NCBI GenBank assembly: GCA_036583965.1
Contig: JAZBQD010000034.1
Location: 2,728,001-2,792,000, forward strand
Length of the DNA: 64,000 nt
DNA from: Prunella strophiata
Taxonomy: Eukaryota > Chordata > Aves > Passeriformes > Prunellidae
Direction of reading: 5' to 3'
The translations under genes were made by a program, and so were the position numbers. The notes below the pieces were generated by a model, which worked only from the letters and a program-made list of their open reading frames with translations, ran no database searches and was not told the DNA's origin. Position 1 is the first letter of the stretch, and the number at the start of each line of letters is the position of its first letter. Below are positions 48,040 through 59,411 of this stretch, piece after piece.

Positions 48040-48410
48040 AAAAGAGGCTTTAATTAGTGGTAACCAGAGGAGAAATGCCTCTTCAGATGGCTCCTTGATT
48101 GCCAGAATGCCTCTCCCACTGCTCGGTGAGGAATCCTGCCGTCCTCATCCCCAGCTGGAATTGCAGGAGCCTCATTAGCACGTGCTAATAGCTGGCAAGT
48201 GCTGGAATTAGACTCCCTTGCATGGAGCATACAGACAAGATGCAAATGGACTTGGTGGGGCCCTTGGGACAGCTCAATGTTTTTACATTGCCTTTTGTTC
48301 CAAATTGGCTTCCGAAGTTGAAACCTCCATTGATTTATCCTCCCAGACTCCAACATCCAAGCAAGCTCTTTTTAAAATGACACCCCAAAATGTTCTATTT
48401 TGATCTTTCA
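48040..48410. other. Candidate conserved non-coding / regulatory segment
   Basis: A repeat-free stretch immediately after the minisatellite with TTTAATTAG, ATTAGC and GCTAAT homeodomain-type motifs, a CACGTG E-box and an ATTGATTTAT motif. It has no coding pattern. Regulatory nature is inference from composition; cross-species alignment would be needed. Confidence 0.25.
48174..48189. promoter_or_regulatory. Perfect 16-bp palindrome with E-box core flanked by TAAT half-sites
   Basis: ATTAGCACGTGCTAAT is identical to its own reverse complement. It combines a central CACGTG (bHLH/bHLH-Zip type E-box) with ATTA/TAAT at both ends, the core of many homeodomain sites. Function is not shown by sequence alone. 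Confidence 0.35.
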
Positions 48411-51400
48411 CCTGATGCTAAAGGGTTCCCTTCCCTCTTGGAAGCCCTGGGTGTCTGGGCCCTGGCTGCAGCCAGCAGTGGGATGCTCACCCCACGGAGC
48501 TGATTTGTAGCATGTTTCATGAGGTGGTGTCCAACGGGCTTAAACATTATTGCTGCCATGCTGCAAAGCCAAAACAGGGGTGAAAATGAGTTTTATGTCA
48601 GGAAAATGCCTTTTGAGAGCATTAATGGCAGGAGTAAACAGCATGTGGTTTTTTCCCCAGCTTGCAGAATCCAGCTTTTTATGGGACTGAGATTTGTTTT
48701 AATTTTATTCATGTGTTAGAGGAGCAATGTCAGCTTTAAAACTGACACATGTACATTTCCTTACCTCAAGTTTGCTTTAACCACAGCATAGTAAGGTAAA
48801 AACAGCTTAACAATCCAGGCTACCTGTCTGAACTTGGATAAAATTCATATAAGAAGATGATTCATACATGTTTATAGCTGTTTTCACTTTCAGGTCACAG
48901 TTGGGTAATATAGATAGCAGCAGCACTGAAGAAAAGCTTGCACTGAACTTTCTGTTTTTCTGAGTGGGAAAAGCATTTCACTCAAGTGTGGACCCTGCAA
49001 ATGCTTGCCTTCTACTTTGATCGATAATTAGGGCACAGCAGAAGTTGCTGATTTTCCATAATTCACTCAATGCTTCATTCCATATGGGTTCTGACAGGTC
49101 AAAAGCTGAAACAGATTAAATGAGGTTCAGGCATTTCCACTGGAAATAAAATAGCTCTGTCCTGATTCATGTTTTGAGAACACTGCCAGCATTTGACAGA
49201 TACTTAAATAAGGACACCTATATTAGTGTTGTTTTAAATGTATTTGGGGTATTTCAGGTTTTCAGGCCTAGATTGGATGCTCCTGATTCTTTAATATGAA
49301 TATTAAATATGACAGTGACTTTTATTAGGTATATCCCAGGGCTGAGTGAGAGTCTCTGCAGAGTGAGCTAAATTGAAGGTGCTGTTCTGAAAAGATATGG
49401 CAAATATTTTGCTGAATTTGGGCCACAGATAGAGATGGTGCAGCATCCCAGAATCCTGCCAGATGTTGTGTGTCCTCCTTTTGGGAGCAGCTTCCCACCT
49501 CTCTGGTTTAAACCCTTATTCACATTTTGCTCAGGTAAAACTCCTCATCTTCTCCAGGAGTTCAGGCTGTCTTTGTCTCTTTGACAGGTAGCTCTGGAGG
49601 TTTATTTTTCTCTGATTGCCCAAAACACTTGCTAGACCACATTAAGATGGAAATTAGGTGTATTTAGATAAGTTTTCTCACATGTGATGTTTCTTTATGT
49701 TGCTGTTCCAACCATATGAGCAGGTGCATACTGCCAGCCCTTCTGGATATGTACACCACTGCTTGAAAATTAAGATAAAATATTAAAGCTAGGGTTTGTT
49801 TTTTTTTCCATGTCAGGCTCACACTGTTGCTATTTTCTACCAGATTGGTGCACAGAAACTCACTAGGAATTGTAGTGGAGTAGCTCAGAGAACCCCCAGT
49901 CTGTCCCAACTCTGTCCACACATAAGGGTGATGGATCAAGGTTAGGAGATAATTTTGTTTAGGCTTTAAGTAACCTGTGAGAAGAAAACCTTATAGAGGG
50001 ACATTAAAGCAACATTTAAATCAGTTGAAATTTAAACTGCAGAGAATAAATGGCAGTGAACAGAGGGGACAGGGATTGTCTGCAGTTGCTGTATGAAACT
50101 GAGGAATGCCCTGGCAGATGAGAACAGAGAGAGGTATTTCCATGGCTGATGAGTCATTAAATCCTCTTGCTAAAAGGTTTTTCACATCAAGGTCCCCATG
50201 ACTCTGTGTCTCCATAGACAAACTTGTGGGAGCAGCTGTCAGGTGGCTGCAGTGGCACAGGTACCTGCAGAGCCTCAGACCTCAGGTGTCTCTGTCCCTG
50301 CCCTGGTGAGAATGGAACACCTCAGACTCTTGCTCCACAGCCAGAATGAACCCACAGCAATGTTATCCATGGGCAATTTAGCCTCTGCAGCCAGATTTTC
50401 CTCTGCTGGCACAGCTGGCTGAAGAGTGCAGCCATACCCAAAAGGGTCAGGAATTCTTTCTGAGAGCTCCTGCTGGGTGCTGGAGCCTCACCAGTGCAGA
50501 GCTGCTCCTGGGTCCAGCTCCACGGGCACAGCCATGGCTTGCAGCTTTCCCAGAAGACAGAACCATGTCCAAAATCATCCTTCCTTCTAAGAAGCTCTTT
50601 TTTCAAAGCTGTGCTGACATGTGTTTCATAGCTGCCCTTTCTACATCAGATCAAGATCTGCCTCTACCTTCTCTCTTCTACAAACAACTTTTCAGGTCTC
50701 TGTTAAATCCTTCTGGAGGGTCACTTGCCAGGCTTTGGGCTGGCTGGTTGTAAAGGTTTTGTAAAACATGTTGGCAGCTATTTCAGTCCTGGTGCAGCTG
50801 AGATCCTGAAGGTTAAACGTGGTCAGCAGGAACATTTATGTTTCCTATGTCTGCACATTTGGATTCTTTCCACTTGTGATTTATGGAACAATTTAGAAAA
50901 TTGGGATAAAGTTTTATATTTATGCTTCCCTCTTGCCTGTGGAAACTGAAACTTCATCTTAACTTTGCTGTTTATTCATCTCCACAAATAATCATCACCA
51001 ATCTGGAGGACAAATGTCATACCATTCATCTTGGTTAGTGAAACATTTTCATTTTCTACTTTGTGATCCAATTAAAATTGCAGGCTGTAGCCTGCCTGTA
51101 AACACCCTCAAAAGAGCTGACATTCATATGCAATGTCGTCTAGCATATTCTCCATTTTTTACTCCATATTTAATTCTTGGTTTCTTTACAAATTGAGTTC
51201 TAATTCTCAGTTGGAGCCTTCCTACTTGGAAACACAGAGCAGGATTTTCAGGTCTCCCTTGGGAGAGCAGCTTTGTCTTCAGCCTGGTCCCACAGCAGCA
51301 CCAGGACTGGCTCCAGTGCTGCTGGCCAAGCCATCATGGAGCAGAGTGGGTTCACTGGGTGAGAGGCTTCTTGTTTTTCTGGAGGATGGTCCCTTTCCCC

Positions 51401-52974
51401 CAGCACTCACCAGGCTGTGGCCAGGGGTGTGTTGGTCACCACCCTGACAGGTAGGAGTGACCCTTCTGGGTGGCCTCTGGAACCTGGCTCCTCGTGCTGA
51501 GGTCAAGTGTCCTCGTGAGCAGAGGGATAAATGTACCACTCCAAGCTCTTCTGGAAGGTCTAGATCTGAATTTTAGCTTCTCTGTTCACCTCACTTATTC
51601 GGCAGTGGCTTCCTACCTGCTGTGACTGCAATATAAAAATGATAAATGAAAGATTATTTCTTTATTTGACCTAAATTTCTGCTTCCTCCTCCACCTCTCA
51701 CTCATCTGACCCCCAAACCAATATTTAGCAGCATTTTAAATTCCACAGACATTCTGCAGCTTCCATTCAGTGACAGGGTAACTGCTGACCACTGAATTAC
51801 AGGGTGATGGCTGTGCTTTGGTGTGGCTGGGTAATTACAGGGTGTTTGTGGTGTAGCATGGCAGGGTGATCCCTCTCCCCAGGACACAGCACAGGTTACC
51901 CTTGGGATCTCCTGAAGTTAATTGCATGCTCATCCACGGCAGATTTTGAACACTCTGTTGTTATGTGTTTGGACTCTTGATGCCAACCAAATTTGCTTTA
52001 TTGCTTCAGTACAGGAGAAGGTGAATGGCTGTGGAGCTTGTGGAACATTTACAGGCTTCCTGTTCCTGGAGATCCCATGTGTCACCCAGCTCTTAACACA
52101 GGCACAGTGTCCTCTGTCCCCATTGTGCCCCCCTGCCTTGCACTGCTCCCTGGGAAAAACCTGAATCCGAGTCCTGCAAGTGCTGCTCTTGTCAACACAA
52201 TTGATTAGCCACAAAATTATCACCAATTTATTATCTTGCTGGTCCTCAGATGTCAGTTCTCCACTTTGTTTCCTGCCTTGGAGCATGCTCTGTGTCCCAG
52301 AGAGTGTATTTTGAGGGAAATAATGTGCAGTAACTAAACATCTTATCGACTTTCTTGGGCAATCTGAAGACCAAGTGAGCACAGCCACAGTTTCCACAGC
52401 TGTTTGCTAAGGCTTTTATCCTTTTTAATCATCCTATAAATCTACACTTCAGTGAGAGTCATCTTGCTTGAGGTGCTACTCCTACAGGAATACTTTACAT
52501 TAAATGTTTTTATCTGTTCATCTTTTAAAATAACCACAGTACATCATAGTCACAAATTCACTGCAGATGAAGTAAATGCAGGACTTTGTCTTTTGTCTGA
52601 TGCTGAGAAAAGGCATTTTCAGAAAGATTCAGGAGGCACATTTGGAATGAGATTTTAAAAATAAACCCCTCATGTCCCCAGTTCAGGGAGCTTGGGGAGT
52701 GCCACAGCAGTCCAGGGTGCTCAGCTGCAGCCCCTTGCCCTGACCAGGGAGGATGTGTGCAGTGCAGGCAGGAGGATGATGATGAAGGTTAAGAGAAAAA
52801 TGCTGTGCCCATTTCCTCAGCCTGCCATCTCAGGGCTGTCCCACTCCAGTTTATTTGCATGGTAGCCTCTAGATAAATTGCTTCCAGTGGGGCTTGTCCT
52901 GTTGAAGCTGGAGAGGACAACAAGAAATAGGGAGAGATTTAGAGGTTCTGGAGTGACAGAATAAGGGTTTGCTC

Positions 52975-53035
52975 TCTTCAAACTGACAGAGAGCAGGATT
53001 AGATTGGACATTAGCAAGGAATTCTTCCCTGGCTG
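52975..53035 (+). mobile_element. Diverged CR1-type fragment
   Basis: CAAACTGACAGAGAGCAGGA followed by TTAGATTGGACATTAGCAAG and GAATTCTTCCCTG resembles the internal CR1 segment found upstream of the 3' end. It lacks the 3' terminus, so the assignment is weaker. Confidence 0.6.
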
Positions 53036-54227
53036 TCTCTGCTCCCTGAGCCTGGGGAGCCAAAAGAAACAGCAGCTCTGACATGAGAGGGGCAGTGGGA
53101 AGGCTCAAACTCCTCAGGTCCTGCTCACCACCTCTGTTCTCACAGGCATTTCTAAGTTTGCAAAAAAATCAGGAAAATGTTTTGAACTGCATCCATTTGT
53201 AGCTGCAGATGTTGCAGAGAATCCTGGAACTAGGGGAGAAATGAGTGTGTGCAGATGGAGCAACAGCTTAGATTTATGGATGAAACTTGAGGTATCTCTG
53301 CATGCATTTGTCAGTGTCAGGGGAAACAGGTGGGTGCAATGGTGGGAAGACTTAGGAATAGGTCAGGGCTGGATGTGATAACCAGGTGGTTTAGGATTAA
53401 TATAATCTGTCCAGTTCTCTGCTGCCCACCACATTATGTCCATGTCACTGCCACAAAATGTACAAAAGTGCACAAAATGACTGTGAAATGCTCTGTAGAG
53501 TTTGCTGTTCCTTTCACACAAATGTGAGATGTGAAACAGAGAACAGCCAGGTTTTGTGGCCTTTAAATGATACAAAATCTTAAAGAACCCCAGCTTCCCC
53601 CTACAAAAGCCCCCCAGACTCATCACTTTGAAGAGAAGAACCTGCTTTAGAACACGTGTTTACATGTTCTGTAACAATTAGTGCTAATTCCCCCCACCCC
53701 ATCCCATCCAAATTTTGAACAGCACTGCAAAAGAAAGCCAATATTTCTGTGCAGCAAAAAGCAGTTCCTATGGAAAAATATAGTAAATAAATCTGGACAT
53801 CTCCAAGCTGCAAATAATCTTGTGTGTATGGTGATTGGGAGCAGCAGAGCTCACTTTTATATATGGTGGTAAGTATGGAGAAATGTCATGTTTATGTAAG
53901 AAAAGCTGTCTTTAGGTGATGTCTGTACCAGGAAAATGACTAAAATTCAGGATACCTGTTTTGCACTGTTGATTCATTGGACAGACTCCTGTGCTCAGCA
54001 CTGTCTCTGCAAGATGAACTGCAATCTTACTTGTGCTGAATATGAATCTGAAAGCACATGCTCTGATTTGGGCTTTTTGCAGCTCACTAAAACAATGCAG
54101 AGCCACGGCAGGAGTGCAGTTTGGAATGCCACAGGCTTGAGGGGAGCTTTCTGTGCCATTTGCACTCCTGGATGCATTGCCTTGCCCGGGCACCTCATCC
54201 CTCGCAGCATCCGTGGTTCGGGCTGCC

Positions 54228-54270
54228 CGGGGCAGGGCTGGCAGGGCAGGGGCAGGGGCAGGGGCAGGGA
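54228..54270 (+). repeat. GGGGCA short tandem repeat / G-quadruplex-type tract
   Basis: Within this G-rich segment, 54244-54269 has G-runs of 3-4 separated by CA, matching the standard G-quadruplex pattern on the + (sense) strand. It lies about 630 bp upstream of the microexon. Confidence 0.85.
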
Positions 54271-54368
54271 GGGCTTGTGCTGCCAGGGCTGCTGTGCCCT
54301 GGGCTGGGGGTGAGGCTGTGGGCAGCAGCACGGTGCTGGCAAGCCCCAGGCCCCAGCAGGAGCCCTCC

Positions 54369-54396
54369 CAGCCCTGTGCCCAGCCCTGTGCCCAGC
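54369..54396. repeat. 12-bp tandem repeat
   Basis: CAGCCCTGTGCC occurs twice and starts a third time, inside a locally GC-rich segment (54160-54440). Confidence 0.85.
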
Positions 54397-54558
54397 ACTC
54401 CTCTCTGGAGCACAGCCCCCGGGCACGCCGGGGCGTGGGAGACCAGCCAGGGCAGATTTGCTCTGTGGAGAGGGAATGAATGGATTTTACCAGGCTCATG
54501 CAGTCTCTATGTGTTTTGACCTGTCAGGAGTTGTTTCAGAACAAGTGTACCTTTCCTA

Positions 54559-54589
54559 TTTTTTTTTCTTTTTTTTTTTTTTTTTTTTC
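54559..54589. repeat. T-homopolymer tract
   Basis: Two T-runs separated by a single C; low-complexity, no associated retroelement recognised. Confidence 0.9.
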
Positions 54590-54642
54590 CCTGCCTAAAC
54601 AGTGAATTCCATATCAGGTACTAACAAACATGGCTCATCTCA

Positions 54643-54681
54643 AAAGAATTCATAATTAACTGAAAGAATTCATAATTAACT
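54643..54681. repeat. 20-bp tandem duplication
   Basis: AAAGAATTCATAATTAACTG is followed directly by a second copy lacking the final base. Confidence 0.9.
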
Positions 54682-54902
54682 TCCACTGCAATTTGTTTGG
54701 GTCTTTCTTTGCATAACATGTGAGTTGTGGTGGGGGTTTGAAGTGCTCTGAAGCATACAGTGTCTCTGTGTGAGTGCTGCTGAGCCTACCAAAAGCTAAC
54801 CTGCTGTAACTGCACAGTGTGTGTGTTTGTATTTTAGAGTTCTCTGACAGACCTGTTTTTCTTTTTCTCTTTCTCTTCCTTGTCTTCTTTCTGCATTGGC
54901 AG

Positions 54903-54926
54903 AGCATCTTGGATTTGAATTAAAGG
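54903..54926 (+). CDS. NRG2: NRG2 24-nt juxtamembrane microexon
   Basis: The 24-nt exon has acceptor TTGGCAG and donor GTATGG, phase 1 on both sides. It completes Lys and adds HLGFELK plus the first base of the next Glu, giving KHLGFELKEAEELYQKR. This is the NRG2 counterpart of the 8-residue NRG1 exon (HLGIEFME) that separates beta1 from beta2 forms, so it is probably a cassette here too. Skipping it keeps the frame (K-AEELYQ). A pyrimidine tract of about 45 nt precedes it. When alpha and beta loop exons are both included, this exon is read one base shifted as SILDLN followed by TAA at 54921-54923. Confidence 0.93.
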
Positions 54927-57900
54927 GTATGGAACAACCATTCATTTATTAATCAGAAGCCATTAAGAGCTTCCAACATTATATTTATGGCTTTAATGGG
55001 ATGATTAAAAAATCAGCTGTTCTGTTCTCTTCCCTGGCACCAAGATAGATGTTTGGACTGAAAAAACTCAACAAACCAAACAAAACAACAACCAAAACCA
55101 AAACAAACCAAATCACAAATTCTAAATGCAAACCTATGAAAATGCAGGTGTATTTTTAGCAGCACTTTTTTCTTTGTTCCAAGCAGCAGCGTGGTGTGTG
55201 TGGCATGACTGGGATGTTACAACTGCCATACATCTCCATTCAACATGCTTTTGTGTATTTAACTGAAAACCTGGGGTCTTGTGTCCATCCAAAAGGTTGC
55301 CAGGAGGCATTCCAGGAATGGGAAGAGAAGTTCTAGAAATATCAGGGCTGTTATAGAAATTGCCATCCCAGACACACTAACCTCCACCAGATCCTGCAAA
55401 GGGTCAGGATGAGCTTTGCCATTCCTCCTCCCAAAATTTAGCAGCTCTTTTTGGTTCTTGAGCAGGATGAAGTTGTGCCAAGAAAGATGGCATGAGACAA
55501 GTTAGTCTAGAAAAGTATCCCAGGGGAGTCAGTAGTTGCCCATGAGAGATGGAGGGTGTAATGCTGAGCACCCCAGTGGCAAGCTTGGGAAAACACTGCA
55601 GTGAGTTAAATGCTTTTAAAAACATCCCCTTTGGGCATTTACCTGCTCCTGCCCAGTTACTCATAATCATATTATTTTCTTTCCATTCTCCTCAGTCTGC
55701 TTTCAGATATATATATATCAAGTTATCCCTTGAATAAACAGTTGGGAAATCAAATCCTTGAGGCAAGTTTTCCCTGGAGTGTGCAAGCCAAGAGCAGGGA
55801 GGGCTGGTCAGGGGGGAGCAGAGGGCTTGGGCAGCCTGGGATAGTGGAAGGTGCCCCTGCCCATGGCAGGGGGGTTGGAACAAGATGAGCTTTAAGGTCC
55901 CTTCCAACACAAACCATTCAAGGGATTCCATGTGGTGATTCTATGATTGATCACTTAAAAGCATTGGCCTGGCAGTGTCAACCAGAGCAGATCTTCACAT
56001 GAAGATGCTTCAATTCCCTTTGTTAGAGGTATGAGGACACCAGTCTTCCAGTTGTGGATCCTAAATTGCCTTCTAGGTCCCTGAGATGGAGGGACATTCC
56101 CTAATTGAGGCTGGAGAAATGTATCTCCTCTAGTTTTTGCATGCCTGATCCCCCAGGACTGGTGTGCATCCCCCAGGGCAGAAAATGTGTGAATTCTATA
56201 GTCAGGGTGCTTCAGAGAAAGTGGTGCTGCTAATGTTAATACACTTGGACAAACTTTAAAATTGAGGATTTTTGACATCCCTTTTTTGTTGACCTTTTGT
56301 CCTGTCCCTCATCCATCCTCAGTGTCATCACAGAAGCACACACATCCTGTCTGCAGCTGTCTGTCCTCTGTCATTTGTCTGTCACTGTCATGCCTTGCTG
56401 TGACACCATGGCTGGCCTGTGGCTCTGTGTGGCACCACATGGTTTGTCCTTAGTGTTTGCTGCTGTACAAGTGATGCTGCTGCTGCTGAAGATGTGTTTG
56501 TAGAGCATAGAGACACAAATGGACCTGCTCTGGGATCTTACCTGCTCAAATACAAAGCTGCAGCCGTGCACTCTCTCATTCCCTTTCTGCTGTTGTTGAG
56601 ATGGTTTTGCCCCAGGTGATTAGTGGAAATGGTCCTTCAGTTTGTCCTGTCTCAGGGTTTCTGATTAAAACTGGAGGATTTTCTTTCAATTTTGCCTGTG
56701 TGCTATTTGAAAAGTACCTAAAAATTGGAGGATTAGGTTCTGCAAATGAGCTACTCCAAAAATTAAGAACATATAAAGCTTTGCTCAGCCTCATCTCAGG
56801 TGTTGCTTGGGCCACTCCTCCCTTCTGTTGAAGAGGGAAATTTTCTCAGTACCAGTGTCTCTGGTCACACAACATGAAGATGCTGTTACTGAGCATCAGC
56901 TTTAATGAGATGTTGGGAGCCAAGCTAAATTGCTATCAGCAGATCATTCAATTTTTAGTTTGCAGCAGTGATGCACAGCCTCACACTTCACTGCTTTGTG
57001 TAGCAGAGCTGTCAGCTCGAGACAGAGAGGCCAAATCTGCATTTCTGATGAACTGAAACATTCCCCTGCAATTCAGGTGAGGGTTCAGGACAGTCAGACA
57101 CACCAGAGTCAGGGTCCCATACTGACATGACCATCAGAACAAAGGCTGGGATTTGAGCCTTGGCCAAAGAATTTTGTCCCATTATAGGTAAAAAACCCCA
57201 GCCAAATAAACAAACAAAAAACTCCCAAACAACAACAACAAAAAAAAGGAAACTAAAAAACCCCCATAGTTTTAATGTCTTTGCTCTTTCTTCCTCCTCC
57301 ATGATTCAAAGGGAATGATTTCTGCTTAGGGAAAAAATTCTTTGTAGCAAAGAGCATTGCTATTGAGGGATTTTTGCCTGAAAACTGACCTCCCTCCCAG
57401 CCTTTTTTTTTTTATTTTTTTTTTTTTTGGTTAAAATAGTTTTTGCTGGGTAGTAACAAAATTCTTGCCCAGTGCCATCCACATAACCAGGATGTGATCC
57501 CAGCTGGTTTTCCTAATTAATATAAAATCTCTGAAACTCCTGTCTGAAGGAGATGAAGGAGAGAGCTGTACAACTGTAATCCAGCTCCCAAAGATGTGCA
57601 AGAGCAAGAAATTGTGTCTGCCATGGTTGCTGATGCCTGGAACAAGGCACCCATACCAAAGAACATGTGTCACTGAAGGAGGAGTTTCACCCCAGAGTGG
57701 GCTTTTCCCACATTCCCAGCTCTACCTGGTTCCTTGTAGGGGAAAAACAAAGAAGGCTTTGTTTATTATATTTTATTATATTTTTTGTTTAATTATATTT
57801 TGCATCTTCATGCCAGGGTTGTCTTTCTTGCCAGTCCTTGTTTACCAAACCTTTCTCCATTCCTGTTTTGAGAGTTAGAAAGAGGTAACCATTTTTCCTA

Positions 57901-59308
57901 GCTCCATTTTTTTTCTCTAAAAATGCTTTTTCAACCTAGAATGGCAAGCTGGAATTGTTCTAAATAGCCAGTTGACTGGAATGTTTCATTCCCACTTTTT
58001 TTTTTTTTTTTGCTGAAGTCTAGTCCCAGGGGTTTCTGGGACCAGACCTGTTTCTCTTCTGGTTTTGTATTTGAGTGTTTGGTGACACAGGGGGTATCAC
58101 ATGGTCTGTTCAAGGTATTTTGAGTGGTGTGGGGAAACACACTGAGCACATCAACCATGGCATGACTTTTATTGCCTAATCTAGATGGAAAAAAAAAAAT
58201 AATATTAAAGACACAAACCCCCAAAACTTTAACACATAGTGTGGGGGCATGAGGACTTTGCTGAGCTGAAGCCCTCATGGCAGCTCTGCACTGAATCCTT
58301 CTCTCAGTCATCCAGCTGGAGAACCCAAATTGCCTCTGCTGCTCTTGGTGGGGTTGCTGGATGTCACATGTGCTCTGGTGTAGCCATGGAGGAAGAGGTG
58401 TCCTTGCCAAGGTGTTGCTGCCCAGGTGCAGTGCAAATGAGAGCTGAGCATTTCCTGGGAGCTCTGGTGGATGGGAATGAATCCCCTCACTTCCAGCCTG
58501 GTCTGGGCTTTGGTGCAAGTGACTGGCTCTTCTGGTTTGAAAGGCAGGCCGTGACACTTGGTGGTATTTGAGAGAGGCAGCAGCAAGCTGCTTGCATTTT
58601 GTGTGTGCCTCTGAGCTACCTGATGCAATGGAGTGAACCTTCCTAGGGTTTCATTAAAAATCCATGACTGGTTCCTGTATTCTAATCACTCCACTCCCTT
58701 TTCTTTGCCTGACACGCTGTCACTTTTCCACCCTCATGCTGCTTTTTGACTGTTCCAGGATGTCCCTTTCAGCACCTGCATGCTTTGGGGGCTGCTGCTC
58801 GTGGTCCTCCCACACCAGCCTGCTCCAGGGCATGCAGCTGCTGAGAGGCAGAGGCATCCTGAGCCGGGCAGAGCAGAGCCTGGGGTCAGGGATCACAGGG
58901 CTGTGTGCTCCTGGGGAGTGGGGCATGCTCCAGGGCTCCTGTGCTAGCTGATCAAGGCACCAGAGAGGAGGGATCTGCAGGAAGGGAGAGGAGAGTCGTG
59001 GGGTTTTGTGGGATTAGTCACTGTGGGAAAGGAAGGGAAGGAGAGAAGTGTGAGTGCAGAAGGGGTGAGGTACTGAGGGAGAGAGGGCAAAGGTGCAGGG
59101 AGACAAAAAGAGTCTTTTGAGGGGTGAGGAAGGTTGGGCCAGCTGGGCTCAGGTCTGGGGCAGCCATTAGGCAGGCAATGGATTGGTAGGAGGTCTGCCC
59201 GAGCCCTGTCCTCCGTCTCACCCCCATGCAGTGCTGGTTCCTGTGCAGCCAGAAGCAGCCCAGGTGCTGGAGCCCATCCATAACTGGTTCCTTTCTCTCC
59301 CTTTGCAG
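54927..59308 (+). other. NRG2: NRG2 intron between microexon and transmembrane exon (4.4 kb)
   Basis: Contains a sense-oriented CR1 3' end (55828-55949), A-rich CAAA-type low-complexity sequence (55060-55115 and 57185-57255), T-runs near 57400-57428 and 57997-58011, and an (AT)n run (55697-55711). No further exon was seen. Confidence 0.65.
55828..55949 (+). mobile_element. CR1-type LINE fragment, 3' end
   Basis: Sense CR1 tail: GGGCAGCCTGGGATAGTGGA, GGTGCCCCTGCCCATGGCAG, AAGGTCCCTTCCAACACAAA and the terminal TGATTCTATGATTGAT. Well preserved, hence probably younger than the other pieces. Confidence 0.9.
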
Positions 59309-59411
59309 AAGCAGAGGAGCTCTACCAGAAGAGGGTTTTAACCATCACGGGAATCTGTGTTGCCTTGCTTGTGGTGGGCATCGTCTGTGTGGTAGCTTAC
59401 TGTAAAACCAA
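59309..59411 (+). CDS. NRG2: NRG2 exon: stalk and transmembrane helix
   Basis: This 103-nt exon has acceptor CCCTTTGCAG and donor GTGAGT. It begins by completing Glu and encodes AEELYQKRVLTITGIC followed by the hydrophobic VALLVVGIVCVVAYC, then KTK. The stalk carries the conserved Glu-rich and dibasic Lys-Arg segment just outside the membrane, the usual region for ADAM/BACE-type shedding in neuregulins. The hydrophobic stretch of roughly 23 residues is the transmembrane segment and also acts as an internal signal in the family. The basic KTKKQRKQ at the junction with the next exon is the stop-transfer sequence. If the following intron were kept, translation would stop at once (ACC AAG TGA). 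Confidence 0.97.

Larger units (their letters stand above)
44745..54902 (+). other. NRG2: NRG2 intron with large minisatellite, up to the microexon (10.2 kb)
   Basis: The first 170 nt are ordinary intron, then the 29/34-bp minisatellite occupies 44915-47905. Low-repeat sequence with TAAT-rich elements follows (48040-48720). A partial CR1 (52975-53035), a GC-rich segment with a G-quadruplex-type tract (54228-54402), a T-rich run (54559-54589) and a 20-bp tandem duplication (54643-54681) come later. The last 50 nt form a dense pyrimidine tract in front of the microexon. Confidence 0.7.

Noticed and set aside
44634..48040. Six very long overlapping ORFs (about 880-1117 codons) on both strands
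   Set aside because: They are products of the stop-free minisatellite. The + strand ORFs are not in the frame of the alpha EGF exon, whose read-through stops near 44803 before the array. Both strands being open to the same degree shows repeat composition, not coding selection.
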